A stretch of 16,782 nt of DNA from CAZJHX01 sp964545715 (lineage in GTDB: Bacteria; Myxococcota_A; UBA9042; GCA-2863065): assembly GCA_964545715.1 (NCBI GenBank), contig CAZJHX010000202.1, positions 1-16,782 of the forward strand. The letters run 5' to 3'. Of this stretch, positions 7,280 through 14,665 are shown piece after piece (within the stretch, counting starts at the first letter, position 1; each line of letters opens with the position of its first letter). The notes below the pieces were generated by a model, which searched no databases, was not told where the DNA came from, and saw only the letters and a program-made list of their open reading frames with translations. Position numbers and translations under genes: made by a program.

Positions 7280-8175
7280 GTCGCCACCCGCCGCAAGAGA
7301 ATTGGAGTATGAATCGTGCGCAGAAGCCCCTCCGCAACGCTACCCAGCAGGAAGCGGCTGAACCCGGATCGCCCGTGGGTCGTCATGGCGATGAGCCCCA
7401 CATCGTGCTCCGCGACGTAGCGCGTGATGCCGTCGATCGTCGTACCGTGTCGGATAGCCACCCGCACGTCGCAGCCGCCCTGGCGCAGCTCCCCTGCCAG
7501 GGTGTGAAACCGGGCCATCTCGGCTGTCGAGTCGACCGCCACCAAGCCCTCCGCAACGTAAAAACCCGACCGCGGGACCACGGGCACCACCCGCAGCAGA
7601 TGCAGCGGTACGCCGTGGTGGCGCGCTACCCGTGCGGCGTCGCCCAGGACGATCTCGGCGCTCTTGGACCCGTCCAGAGGCGCCAGCACGCTGCGAACCC
7701 TGGACGGGGTCAACACGATCGGCTTGTAGTCGTCCCCGCGCTGGTCCCAGGTCTGGCGTGACCGCAGTAACAGGATGGGCGTGCTGGCCGCGCGTAAGAC
7801 GCGCTCAGTAGTCGACCCGTAATGCAACCTGTCGAGGCCCGAGTAACCGTGGGACGTGATCGCGAGCAGGTCGAAGTCGCGCGCCTCCTCCAACGCCAGG
7901 ATGCCGTGCTCGGGCCGGCGCGCGGTGCGCACATCGATATCGGCCTGTCGCCCCGCATCGCGCAGCCGGCGCGCAACGCTCTTCAGATAGCGCTCGGCCT
8001 CCGAGCGAGCAAGAGCGATACGCTCTTTCACGTCGGGTCCGTGCGTATCGGATACCTCGACCACACTGACCAGCGTGAACTGCGCGTCCTTCAAATCAAA
8101 CAGGGTCTCTAGATGCCTGAAGATGTGCTCCGCGCGCTGCGAGCCATCCAGCGGAATCAGAATCTTGCGATACAC
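7276..8175 (-). CDS. Tandem universal stress protein, subtype B
   Basis: The 299-residue protein has two USP domains, about 1-143 and 160-299. It starts MYRKILIPLDGS, close to the USP at 3486. Both nucleotide loops are intact: SHGYSGLDRLHYGS near 105 and THGRSGFSRFLLGS near 262. The start codon is GTG at 8175, set by a strong ribosome site GGGGAGGTGA a few bases upstream. It lies 31 bp after the subtype C USP and overlaps the next USP by 4 bp, in the middle of the minus-strand operon. Confidence 0.93.
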   Translation of the reverse strand: MYRKILIPLDGSQRAEHIFRHLETLFDLKDAQFTLVSVVEVSDTHGPDVKERIALARSEAERYLKSVARRLRDAGRQADIDVRTARRPEHGILALEEARDFDLLAITSHGYSGLDRLHYGSTTERVLRAASTPILLLRSRQTWDQRGDDYKPIVLTPSRVRSVLAPLDGSKSAEIVLGDAARVARHHGVPLHLLRVVPVVPRSGFYVAEGLVAVDSTAEMARFHTLAGELRQGGCDVRVAIRHGTTIDGITRYVAEHDVGLIAMTTHGRSGFSRFLLGSVAEGLLRTIHTPILLRRVAT

Positions 8176-8206
8176 AACTCACCTCCCCGTCACGAAGCAG
8201 CCTCTT

Positions 8207-9064
8207 TCACAGCAAGGCGCGTACCAGCCCTCGTCCGGCGCCACTGAGCACCAACACCGGACGGTCAGCCATACGCACCAGCCCCGTGGCCACGCTGCCG
8301 GCGAACGCGGCCGCAACCGCACCGCGGCCGCGCGACGGAACGACGATCATGTCGCTGTCCAGACGGTCCGCCTCCAGCAGGATGGCCCCGACCACGTCCG
8401 GGCTTGCGGAGACGTGACAAGTGGCCGGTCTGGGCAGGATCGATTGAATCCCATGCAGGCGCTTCATCGCCGACTCCACGAGCACCGTGTGCGCGCCGGG
8501 AGGCTCCGGCACGCCGCCGTCGTCCAGCCAGACGCCGGGCTCCAGCCTCGTCTTGACGATGTGCAGCTGATCGACGTGTGCGCTCAGCACCTCCGCCAGC
8601 CGCTTCAGGGCGCTTCTCCCCTCCAACGAAGGCGCCGAGAAGTCCGTCGGGTACAGCAGACGCCACGGCCCCTCCCGGGGCACCGGCCGAGACTGCGGCG
8701 GAGCCAGCAGCACGTCGCCGCGCGCCCGATGCAACACCCTCATGCCCGTACCCCCGAGAAACCCCCGCCGCCTGGGCAGCGCCGACGAGCCCATGATCAG
8801 CAGCTCGGTGGTGGGACGCTCCGCCAGCCGGCACAGCTCCTCGACGCGATCGCCCGTAACTTGCGAGAACGTGCCCTGCAGCTCCTGAGAATGCAGCCAT
8901 GACACCAGCATGCGACCCCACGCCTGCTCCCTGTGCAGGCGTCCCGGCCGTGCGATATGCACGAGCTGCAGCCGCGCATCCAGCGCCCTGGCCAGCGGTC
9001 GCGCGAGGTCCGTGAGCCCCCTCAAGTCCGAGTGGAAGTTGATACCAACGACGATCGACTGCAT
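8207..9064 (-). CDS. Tandem universal stress protein, subtype C, both nucleotide loops altered
   Basis: The 285-residue protein has two USP domains. Domain 1 shows GSSALPRRRGFLGGT (near 89) instead of SHG-N9-GS. Domain 2 shows SRGRGAVAAAFAGS (near 240), with Arg for His. It probably binds ATP poorly and may act as a dimerisation or scaffold partner. A TTG at 9082 extends the frame, but ATG 9064 is chosen because AAGGAGGAC ends 3 bases before it. It follows the STAND/TPR gene by 14 bp and is the first USP of that operon. Shared features with the USP at 5551: GT-rich degenerate loop 1, YPxDFS strand and WLDD motif. Confidence 0.9.
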   Translation of the reverse strand: MQSIVVGINFHSDLRGLTDLARPLARALDARLQLVHIARPGRLHREQAWGRMLVSWLHSQELQGTFSQVTGDRVEELCRLAERPTTELLIMGSSALPRRRGFLGGTGMRVLHRARGDVLLAPPQSRPVPREGPWRLLYPTDFSAPSLEGRSALKRLAEVLSAHVDQLHIVKTRLEPGVWLDDGGVPEPPGAHTVLVESAMKRLHGIQSILPRPATCHVSASPDVVGAILLEADRLDSDMIVVPSRGRGAVAAAFAGSVATGLVRMADRPVLVLSGAGRGLVRALL

Positions 9065-9078
9065 CCCGTCCTCCTTAG

Positions 9079-11043
9079 TCAATGCAACATCGGAGGCAGC
9101 GGGGCCCGGCCCAGCACCTCTTCAGCGTGCTCCAGCGTCTGGCGTGCACGAGCCAGCCGCACCCGCGCGGCCGGGGTGACGCGCCCCGAGACCGACTCCA
9201 GGACGCGCCGGTTGTAGGCCAGCCCCAGCGGCGACCCCTTGCTCCGGTTCAGCTCGATCGATCGCAACAGGTGCTCCACCGCTTCGTCTGCCTCGCCCTG
9301 CGCGGCCAGCTGCTCCGCCCGTGCGGCAACCGAGCGCGCCAGGCCCATGGCGTCGTCGATGCGGGTCTGCAGGTCGATCGCCTTGGTCAGAAAGACCGAC
9401 GCCTTCGACGCATCACCTTGCCTGAGCGCCAGCCGCCCCATCGTCTCCCATGCGCGCCCGATGCCGCGCGAGTTCTGGTCAGCCGTGAACGAGGCCTGGG
9501 CCTGCGCGGCGTGATTCAAGCCGTGCTCCAGCGCCTCATCTTCACGGCCGGGCTTCGCCTCGACGTGCAGCGGCAGCCGTGCTGACAACAGATGCGTCTC
9601 GGCCAGCTCGGATCGCGCGACCGGATCGGTGGACGCGCGCGCTTTGAACGCATGCAGCGACTCGGCCAACAGCGCGTTGGCCCGAACCGCGTCGCCCATG
9701 CGCACATACAGGGCCGCCTGGTCGTTCAAGAGGCGAGCCGCCGCGACCGGCTCCCCGGTGTCCACCAACTCCCGCCCTGCGCGCTGCAGCTCTGCCATCG
9801 CGCGCTCCAACGACCTCAGATCGCCGACGTCCGCCAGCACGGTCGCCATCGACTGGGCCAGGCGCGTTCGCACCTCCAGCGGCCCCTCGCCATCCAACAG
9901 CTCACGCGCCTCCTGCAGCGTTCCCAGCGCCGCGTCCAGTGTGAACCTGCCGTCGGGTCCACTTGACTGCCACTGCGCCAGGCCCAGCTCGATCAGCGCG
10001 CCGGCCTCCAGGAAGCGCCGACGATCGACCGGCGGTAGACGCGACAGCAGCTCCAGCGCCCGATCCGCGTGATGCTGAGCGATCTGGGCCGCCCCGTGGT
10101 CGTTGCCATCGGCGGCCGACTGAACGTAATGGGCCGCCGCTTCATACAGGTCCCCGGCGCTCTCCAGATGATGACCCGCCTCCACCGGATCCGCGACGGC
10201 AGGGGTCGGACCGCCGGCGGCCGGCGGCGCCGTTTGAGCCTGAAGGATCTCCGCGGCGCGTGCGTGCCAACCCGCCGCCAGGGACGGCAGCATCGACTCG
10301 CGCAGACGCGCCCGCAGCCCGGGCTCCAACGCCATCGTCCCGGCCCCGTCGTCTTCTATCGCGACGCCGCGATCTCGCGCTTCCTGCAGACCCATCAGCA
10401 CGGTCAGGCGCGACTGACCCAGCAGCGCAGCCAGCAGGTCCGCCGAGAACGCCGGCCCCAGCAGCGTCGCGGCCCGCAGCACATGCAGGGTGTCGCCGGG
10501 GGGCAGATCGGCCGGCGGCGGCGCCTGCGGGGTGAGCACATCCTGGTGATGAACCTTCAGCCCGGCGCGCTGCAGCAGTCGCAACAGGCCGTCGGACGCC
10601 GGCGGCAGGCCCTGCTGGGTGCGAAAGTGCACGATTACAGGCACTTTCAACCAGCCCTCGCGGGTGATGGCGCGTCCCAGAAAGTCCAGCGTCGCAGCAT
10701 CTGCGCGGTCGGCGTACTCAAACACGACAGCTGCCGGTCCGGCGCCGGCCAGCCGATTGAGCGACTCCAGGTGCGCCGCGTTGGTGGCGCGCTCCGGCGA
10801 GTCCCCGAAGAGCCGGTACCGTACCGCCAGGCCTCGGGGCATCGCGTCCCGGTCCTGGGTGCTTTGGCCCGTCAGAGCGTCACTGCGCCGCGCCGCCTCC
10901 CGGATCGGTCCCAGCGGCTGCCGAAGAACGTCGCAGCGCACGCGCACCACCCGATCGCCGAACTCGGGTGGCGCCGCCGACGGTACCGCCCCCACGACCA
11001 CCGCGTGATCCCCTGCCACGACAACATGCCAGTAGGTGCTCAT
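9079..11043 (-). CDS. STAND-like pseudo-ATPase with TPR repeats
   Basis: The 654-residue protein resembles AAA_16/MalT-type STAND proteins. It aligns from just after the P-loop (CDVLRQPLGPIREA, near 60), through a worn Walker B (VVFEYADRADAATLDFL, normally LEDLHWAD), to the winged-helix part (LLGPAFSADLLAALLG). No GxxxxGKT is present, because the N-terminus is only MSTYWHVVVAGDHAVVVG. ATP hydrolysis is therefore unlikely. From about residue 300 it is an alpha-helical TPR-like array with many A/L/E-rich 30-40-residue units, suited to protein binding. ATG 11043 is preferred over the in-frame 11124 because GGGAGGAC lies 6 bases upstream and a sigma-54-like promoter lies between them. It heads the operon with three USPs, so it may be their partner or sensor. 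Confidence 0.85.
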   Translation of the reverse strand: MSTYWHVVVAGDHAVVVGAVPSAAPPEFGDRVVRVRCDVLRQPLGPIREAARRSDALTGQSTQDRDAMPRGLAVRYRLFGDSPERATNAAHLESLNRLAGAGPAAVVFEYADRADAATLDFLGRAITREGWLKVPVIVHFRTQQGLPPASDGLLRLLQRAGLKVHHQDVLTPQAPPPADLPPGDTLHVLRAATLLGPAFSADLLAALLGQSRLTVLMGLQEARDRGVAIEDDGAGTMALEPGLRARLRESMLPSLAAGWHARAAEILQAQTAPPAAGGPTPAVADPVEAGHHLESAGDLYEAAAHYVQSAADGNDHGAAQIAQHHADRALELLSRLPPVDRRRFLEAGALIELGLAQWQSSGPDGRFTLDAALGTLQEARELLDGEGPLEVRTRLAQSMATVLADVGDLRSLERAMAELQRAGRELVDTGEPVAAARLLNDQAALYVRMGDAVRANALLAESLHAFKARASTDPVARSELAETHLLSARLPLHVEAKPGREDEALEHGLNHAAQAQASFTADQNSRGIGRAWETMGRLALRQGDASKASVFLTKAIDLQTRIDDAMGLARSVAARAEQLAAQGEADEAVEHLLRSIELNRSKGSPLGLAYNRRVLESVSGRVTPAARVRLARARQTLEHAEEVLGRAPLPPMLH

Positions 11044-11077
11044 GAGCTGTCCTCCCAGTTGTACGACGAAGATCAGA

Positions 11078-11093
11078 TGCGAAGCGCGTACCA
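11078..11093 (-). promoter_or_regulatory. Sigma-54-like promoter for the STAND/TPR-USP operon
   Basis: On the minus strand TGGTACGCGCTTCGCA matches 6 of 7 bases at -24 and 4 of 5 at -12. Predicted start of transcription near 11067, giving a 24-nt leader with a strong ribosome site. Its -24 element lies only 7 bp from that of the plus-strand promoter. Confidence 0.65.
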
Positions 11094-11100
11094 ACCGGAC

Positions 11101-11116
11101 TGGTCTGTTCCTTGCG
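11101..11116 (+). promoter_or_regulatory. Sigma-54-like promoter for the USP-AAA-CBS operon
   Basis: TGGTCTGTTCCTTGCG has GG/GC in correct spacing with TTGC at -12. Predicted start near 11127; the 25-nt leader carries GAGGTGAT (11138-11145), 6 bases before the ATG. Confidence 0.6.
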
Positions 11117-11151
11117 TGCACCACGGATGAACCCGGCGAGGTGATAGACGC

Positions 11152-12024
11152 ATGTACGATCCGATTCTCATCCCCCTGGACGGCTCAGAGCGCGCCGAGA
11201 AGATCCTTCCGTACCTCGGGCCTGTGCTGGCCTACTGCGACGCCCGCGTGATCGTCCTGGGCGTCATCGACTTCTCAGACACGCGGCCCGACCGCTACGG
11301 ATACGTCCGGGACGCGGCAACCGACTACATTCAGGGGGTCACCCAGACCCTGGTGGACCATGGACTGCGCGCCGAGCCGATGCTGGTGGAGGGGACGCCG
11401 GTTGAGACAATTCTCAACGTCGCCTCGTCCTCAGGGGTGCAGCTGATCGCCATGGCTTCGCGAGGCGCCGGCGGCTTCGAGCGACTGTTGGGGTCAACCA
11501 CCGAGCGAGTGGCGCGCCGGGCCGATGCAGCCATGATGGTTTACAAGGCGGGCCGCTCCCACGGCCACCCGTCCGCGGCGCCGCCCCTGCCCCACCCCGG
11601 ACGCTTCACGACCGTAGCCGTAGCGTTGGACGGCTCGCCGGACGCAGAGATCGTGCTGCCGGACGCCGTGGAGCTGGCCCGAAATACGGGGGCCCACCTG
11701 GCGCTGGTGCGCGCCGTGGATGACCGCCCGCGCAGCCCGTTCAGCGACGCATATGACCTCCCCACGCTGCAGGAAGAGGCCAGGCAGTACCTCGATAAGG
11801 TGGTCGAGCGACTGAAGCGGCTGGACGTCCGCGCGTCCGCGACGGTCCTGTCCGGGCACCCCGCGATGGCGATCCCGCCGTGGCTCACCCAGGGCGGCGC
11901 CGAGCTGCTGATGATGGCGACTCACGGGCGCTCCGGCGGAGCCCGATTCTTCCTGGGTAGCATCGCCGAGAAGCTGCTGCAGCTCTCCGACGTGCCCATT
12001 CTGCTGCGTCGGGTCCTGGGGTGA
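11152..12024 (+). CDS. Tandem universal stress protein, subtype B
   Basis: The 290-residue protein has two USP domains, about 1-133 and 150-290. It starts MYDPILIPLDGS. Loop 1 is SRGAGGFERLLGST (near 100), one residue shorter than the standard and with Arg for His. Loop 2 THGRSGGARFFLGS (near 254) is intact. GAGGTGAT sets the ATG. The next gene starts at a GTG overlapping this stop (GTGA, 12021-12024), so it is the first gene of a three-gene operon divergent from the STAND/TPR operon. Confidence 0.92.
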   Translation: MYDPILIPLDGSERAEKILPYLGPVLAYCDARVIVLGVIDFSDTRPDRYGYVRDAATDYIQGVTQTLVDHGLRAEPMLVEGTPVETILNVASSSGVQLIAMASRGAGGFERLLGSTTERVARRADAAMMVYKAGRSHGHPSAAPPLPHPGRFTTVAVALDGSPDAEIVLPDAVELARNTGAHLALVRAVDDRPRSPFSDAYDLPTLQEEARQYLDKVVERLKRLDVRASATVLSGHPAMAIPPWLTQGGAELLMMATHGRSGGARFFLGSIAEKLLQLSDVPILLRRVLG

Positions 12025-12668
12025 CGCCGGAGGACCGGGACGCGGGATGCCGCATCGTGCTCAGCGGGGGCCCGGGCGGCGGCAAGACTACGGCGGCCGA
12101 TCTATTTCAGCGGGAGCTCGCCGAGCGCGTCATCCTGGTGCCGGAGGCGGCGACGCTGCTGTTCGGGGGCGGCTTTCCGCGATATCCCGACGTCGGGGCG
12201 AGCCGCGCGGCCCAGCGCGCGATCTACTACACCCAGCGCGGCTTGGAAGACGTCCAGGCGGCACACTACCCGGGCAAGATCCTGTTGTGTGACCGCGGCA
12301 CGGTCGACGGCGCCGCCTATTGGCCCGACGATCCGGCCCAGTCCTTCTTCGCCGCGGTCGGCACAACACTCGAGGACGAGCTGGCGCGATATGATGCTGT
12401 CATCTTCTTTGAGACCGCCGCCGGAGGTGGACTCCCCATCACCGCCAATAACCCGATCCGCACGGAGACCATGGACGAGGCGGTGCGGCTGGATGGGCGC
12501 CTGCACGACCTGTGGTCCGCACACCCGCGCTTGACGTACGTGTCCCACAACCCCTCGTTCTTCAAGAAGATCACGTTCGGACTGGTCGCGCTGGAGAGCA
12601 TCGTCGCGCGCATCCACCACGAGCGGCGCAACGACAGCCAACCGGCGGCCGGAGGAGCTTCGTCATGA
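12021..12668 (+). CDS. AAA_28-like small P-loop ATPase/kinase
   Basis: The 215-residue protein has Walker A GGPGGGKT at 16-23, a VPEAA strand at 40-44 typical of the AAA_28 (NadR/Ttd14-like) family, and CDRGTVDG at 90-97, the kinase-like DRG element. The family is related to nucleoside/nucleotide kinases; some members bind phosphoinositides or GTP, most are unassigned. Substrate here is unknown. The start is GTG, overlapping the USP stop by 4 bp; the stop overlaps the next ATG by 4 bp (12665-12668). Tight coupling between a USP and a CBS protein suggests a role in sensing or adjusting adenine nucleotide state; that is inference. Confidence 0.85.
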   Translation: MTPEDRDAGCRIVLSGGPGGGKTTAADLFQRELAERVILVPEAATLLFGGGFPRYPDVGASRAAQRAIYYTQRGLEDVQAAHYPGKILLCDRGTVDGAAYWPDDPAQSFFAAVGTTLEDELARYDAVIFFETAAGGGLPITANNPIRTETMDEAVRLDGRLHDLWSAHPRLTYVSHNPSFFKKITFGLVALESIVARIHHERRNDSQPAAGGASS

Positions 12669-13123
12669 AAGCTGGACACATCTGCACTCGCGACGTCTGC
12701 GTCATCAGCCGCGACGAGACGATACAGGCCGCCGCCCGGCGCATGCGAGACTGCCACGTCGGCTGTCTGGTTCTGACGGACGACCCTGACTCGGACTACC
12801 CAACCCCGCGCGGCATCATCACCGACCGCGACATCGTTGTGCGCGTCGTCGCCGCAGGCCAGCCGGACATCGGCAGCATGCGTGTCGGGGATATCGCCCA
12901 CCGACCGCTCGTAACGGCAACCCGCGACGAAGCGATGGAGACCGTGCTGGCGCGCATGGAGGACGAGGGCGTGCGACGCATCCCGATCATCGACGAGGCC
13001 GGTCGCCTGGTGGGCATCCTGACCATGGACGACATCCTGGCCATCATCTCGGATCGCCTGCTCGCCATGGTGGACTTGATCCGCCGCGGTCCGCGATTCG
13101 AGCAGGCGATGATGTCCCGGTAG
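12665..13123 (+). CDS. Stand-alone CBS-domain protein (Hrp1-like)
   Basis: The 152-residue protein is two CBS motifs (about 7-70 and 76-140) and little else, the size and layout of hypoxic response protein 1 of mycobacteria. Signature pieces are GIITDRDIVVRVVA in CBS1 and VRRIPIIDEAGRLVGILTMD in CBS2. CBS pairs bind AMP, ATP or related ligands and act as energy sensors. The frame is open from 12512, but ATG 12665 fits the family start (MKAGHICTRD), has GGAGGAGC upstream and overlaps the previous stop as ATGA. It ends the operon; only 3 bp separate it from the convergent ATP-grasp-like gene. It could work with the USPs or in parallel with the CBS part of the M50 protease. Confidence 0.93.
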   Translation: MKAGHICTRDVCVISRDETIQAAARRMRDCHVGCLVLTDDPDSDYPTPRGIITDRDIVVRVVAAGQPDIGSMRVGDIAHRPLVTATRDEAMETVLARMEDEGVRRIPIIDEAGRLVGILTMDDILAIISDRLLAMVDLIRRGPRFEQAMMSR

Positions 13124-13126
13124 CCG

Positions 13127-14554
13127 TCAGTCGGGCATGATCTCGTCGCAGAGCACCGGGTCCGGCGTCAACGACCGAAACAGACGCCGGCGCAAACGCC
13201 CCGAGCTGGTGACCAGATCGCAGGCCATGCGGTCGATCGCGGTCACGGACATGACGGTCTGCAAATAGCCCTCGATGAGATCGTCGAGGCCCAGTCCCAG
13301 CGTGTTGAAGTCGCGGCCGTCCATCAGCAACAGCCGCTCGGTCTCGGTTTCCCACCCGCCGTCCGGCAGACGCATAGACAGATTGGTGCCCAGCATGCTC
13401 CACGAGTCGGCGCCCGGGGGCAGGGTGGAGGCCATCGGCTGTCTGGCTCGCCGGGCGTAGATCGACACCGGCTGGAAGCCGTCTGCGCTCGCGGCGACCA
13501 TGAACCGGACGTCGGTCACGAAGATCTCGTCGTGCCGGTTGGGGACGGTGCCCACGTGGTACAGCGAGCCCTCGGTGCCCCGCGAGCTCCAGCTCTTGTT
13601 GCCGATGAGCGCCTGAACGATAAAGCGCTTATAGCGCTGCTCCATCGCCATGAAGCGCTCCAGCTCACGACTGTTCGTGATCGTCCATACCGCCTGCCCG
13701 GCGTTGCTGTACGGGCTCTTGACGACCGCGACCCCGCCCAGCCTCGCCACGCACAGCGGCACCTCACCGCGCGTCACATCCGACATCGTCTGCGGCGCGT
13801 TTATCCGCAGCCCCTGCCCAGCCACGTCTGCGTTGTAGAGGTCGTACGCCTTGGCCGCCAGCAGCTTGTTGCGCCCCCCCGCCAGGCACACCAGGACCGG
13901 GTTGAGCATCGCCGTGCGCGGCAGGGCCGGCAGGCGGTTCCAGGGCCGCTGCGTCACGTAGCGCATACAGGCCCGGATCGGCTCCCATCCCCCGTTGATC
14001 CGCACCCGCAGCACCCCGTCATCGACGCGGGCCGGCTGCCCCTCCCGGTCCCAAAACGGCACCACGTGTACCGTCTCGCCGGTCGCATCGGCCAGCATCG
14101 CGGCGTAGCCGGACGCCTCCATCAGGTTCTTGTCGTAGATGACGGCCAGCCCGCCGGCAGGCAGCCCGGGGCGACACAGCAGCGGCAGAAAGACCCTCTG
14201 TATCAACGTCTCGTACCCGCCACGCTCCTGCCGCTCGCTGAGCCGCGGCATCGACTTCTGACCGCTGGGGCACGAGTTTGTCTCGATGACCATCACCCGT
14301 CGCGCCCCCCGCTCGGTGGCGACGTGAAACAGGTCGCATCCCGCCCACCGGAACCATCGCGTCGGCCGACTCAACAGCGCGTGCACGGCCTCGGGCGCCG
14401 CCTCCGGGTGCAGGTGGCAGTATCGGTCCGCGACCCGCTTGTTGCCGAGGTCCATGAAAAACCGCACGAGCGGATGGATCACCGCGTTGCGGACGCGCGG
14501 GTAGAAGTGACGCTCCGGCTGAAACTCGTCGGGCCGTACCTCGCTCTGGGCCAT
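13127..14554 (-). CDS. ATP-grasp-type ligase-like protein
   Basis: The predicted 475-residue protein looks like an ATP-grasp enzyme, which joins a carboxylate to an amine through an acylphosphate. Supporting pieces, from N to C: a central NKLLAAKAYDLYNAD helix, the strand VVKSPYSNAGQAVWTI (lysine and small-residue loop), RFIVQALIG and the later EIFVTDVRFMVAA (acidic metal-side strand). The N-terminal third (WAGCDLFHVA, VIETNSCPSGQKSMP) has no assignment I can make. Substrate unknown. The frame stays open far upstream, antisense to the M14 gene, but a perfect -24 promoter element at 14604-14619 places transcription at about 14593. That excludes ATG 14653 and leaves ATG 14554 (or GTG 14572). 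Confidence 0.75.
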   Translation of the reverse strand: MAQSEVRPDEFQPERHFYPRVRNAVIHPLVRFFMDLGNKRVADRYCHLHPEAAPEAVHALLSRPTRWFRWAGCDLFHVATERGARRVMVIETNSCPSGQKSMPRLSERQERGGYETLIQRVFLPLLCRPGLPAGGLAVIYDKNLMEASGYAAMLADATGETVHVVPFWDREGQPARVDDGVLRVRINGGWEPIRACMRYVTQRPWNRLPALPRTAMLNPVLVCLAGGRNKLLAAKAYDLYNADVAGQGLRINAPQTMSDVTRGEVPLCVARLGGVAVVKSPYSNAGQAVWTITNSRELERFMAMEQRYKRFIVQALIGNKSWSSRGTEGSLYHVGTVPNRHDEIFVTDVRFMVAASADGFQPVSIYARRARQPMASTLPPGADSWSMLGTNLSMRLPDGGWETETERLLLMDGRDFNTLGLGLDDLIEGYLQTVMSVTAIDRMACDLVTSSGRLRRRLFRSLTPDPVLCDEIMPD

Positions 14555-14603
14555 GTTCTCGTTGATCGCCACACTCCGGGGCCTGGGGTTGCTCCCAAAC
14601 AAA

Positions 14604-14619
14604 CGCAAGTCTCGTGCCA
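14604..14619 (-). promoter_or_regulatory. Near-consensus sigma-54 promoter for the ATP-grasp-like gene
   Basis: On the minus strand TGGCACGAGACTTGCG matches the -24 heptamer TGGCACG completely and TTGC at -12. Predicted start of transcription near 14593, 39 bases before ATG 14554. Confidence 0.75.
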
Positions 14620-14636
14620 CGACCGCGCGAGCCGGA

Positions 14637-14652
14637 TGGCACGGTGATCGCA
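14637..14652 (+). promoter_or_regulatory. Near-consensus sigma-54 promoter for the M14 deacylase-like gene
   Basis: TGGCACGGTGATCGCA matches TGGCACG completely and TTGCA at 4 of 5. Predicted start of transcription near 14663, three bases before ATG 14666 and downstream of the alternative ATG 14654. It faces away from the promoter at 14604-14619, with 17 bp between them. Confidence 0.7.
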
Positions 14653-14665
14653 TATGCACCGGGGC

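Noticed and set aside
2549..13123. A true actinobacterial DosR locus
   Set aside because: Gene types match, but I could not find a DosR-like palindrome, and the sigma-54 promoters argue against an actinobacterial host.
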